Below are positions 5,677 through 5,711 of a stretch of 5,711 nucleotides of DNA, piece after piece. Positions within the stretch are counted from its first letter, which is position 1. Each line of letters opens with the position of its first letter. The DNA is taken from positions 1 to 5,711 of the forward strand of contig JAQBVH010000252.1 of the NCBI GenBank assembly GCA_027623615.1, given 5' to 3'. The translations under genes and the position numbers were made by a program. This DNA comes from Planctomycetota bacterium. GTDB lineage: Bacteria > Planctomycetota > UBA1135 > GCA-002686595. A model generated the notes under the pieces. That model did no database searches, had not been told where the DNA came from, and saw only the letters and a list, made by a program, of their open reading frames with translations.

Positions 5677-5711
5677 CGGACCGGGCGTGGGCGAGTGCAG
5701 ATCAAGGTGCG

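Noticed and set aside
1..5711. tRNA, rRNA, insertion sequence or phage genes
   Set aside because: No cloverleaf, rRNA signature, transposase motif or terminal repeat pair was seen on either strand.

Overview
This is a high-GC window in which every supported gene lies on the minus strand, so transcription runs right to left: prfB, then a secreted beta-helix protein, then an ECF sigma factor, then a Ser/Thr kinase cut off by the left edge. The gene content points to Planctomycetota. The main clues are an ECF sigma factor of the 'LQPTAL.HEAYLRL' type coupled to a Hanks-type kinase, and a large secreted repeat protein ending in a Cys-rich module that I recall from many planctomycete exported proteins. 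This assignment comes from family knowledge, not from a search.

Layout by position. 1-1151: N-terminal 383 residues of a PknB-like kinase with a complete catalytic domain, truncated where a membrane segment would be expected. 1151-1693: a 180-residue ECF sigma factor whose stop codon overlaps the kinase start (TGATG). 1694-1874: a gap with weak inverted repeats and no convincing promoter or terminator. 1875-4316: an 813-residue exported right-handed beta-helix protein with about 14 coils carrying FxxN and GG[AG]x motifs, like chlamydial Pmp repeats. It is followed by a closing region of the kind seen in choice-of-anchor proteins and a six-cysteine C-terminal module. 4317-4484: a gap with two hairpins, one a likely prfB terminator. 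4485-5589: prfB (release factor 2, 367 residues), readable only through the classic +1 programmed frameshift CTT TGA C. 5590-5711: a non-coding leader with a plausible promoter almost touching the prfB ATG and a perfect 13-bp inverted repeat.

How the parts relate. The sigma factor and kinase look like one signalling unit with no anti-sigma factor. The sigma factor lacks the acidic DAED patch in region 2.2 and has a threonine there, which fits activation by phosphorylation. The beta-helix protein is exported and probably surface-associated or released. It may be unrelated to its neighbours, since gaps with hairpins separate it from prfB. prfB is a housekeeping gene with its own autoregulatory frameshift.

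The most interesting points are the possible phospho-switch in the sigma factor, the recurrent C-terminal module of the secreted protein, and the combination in prfB of a canonical frameshift with a possibly leaderless start.
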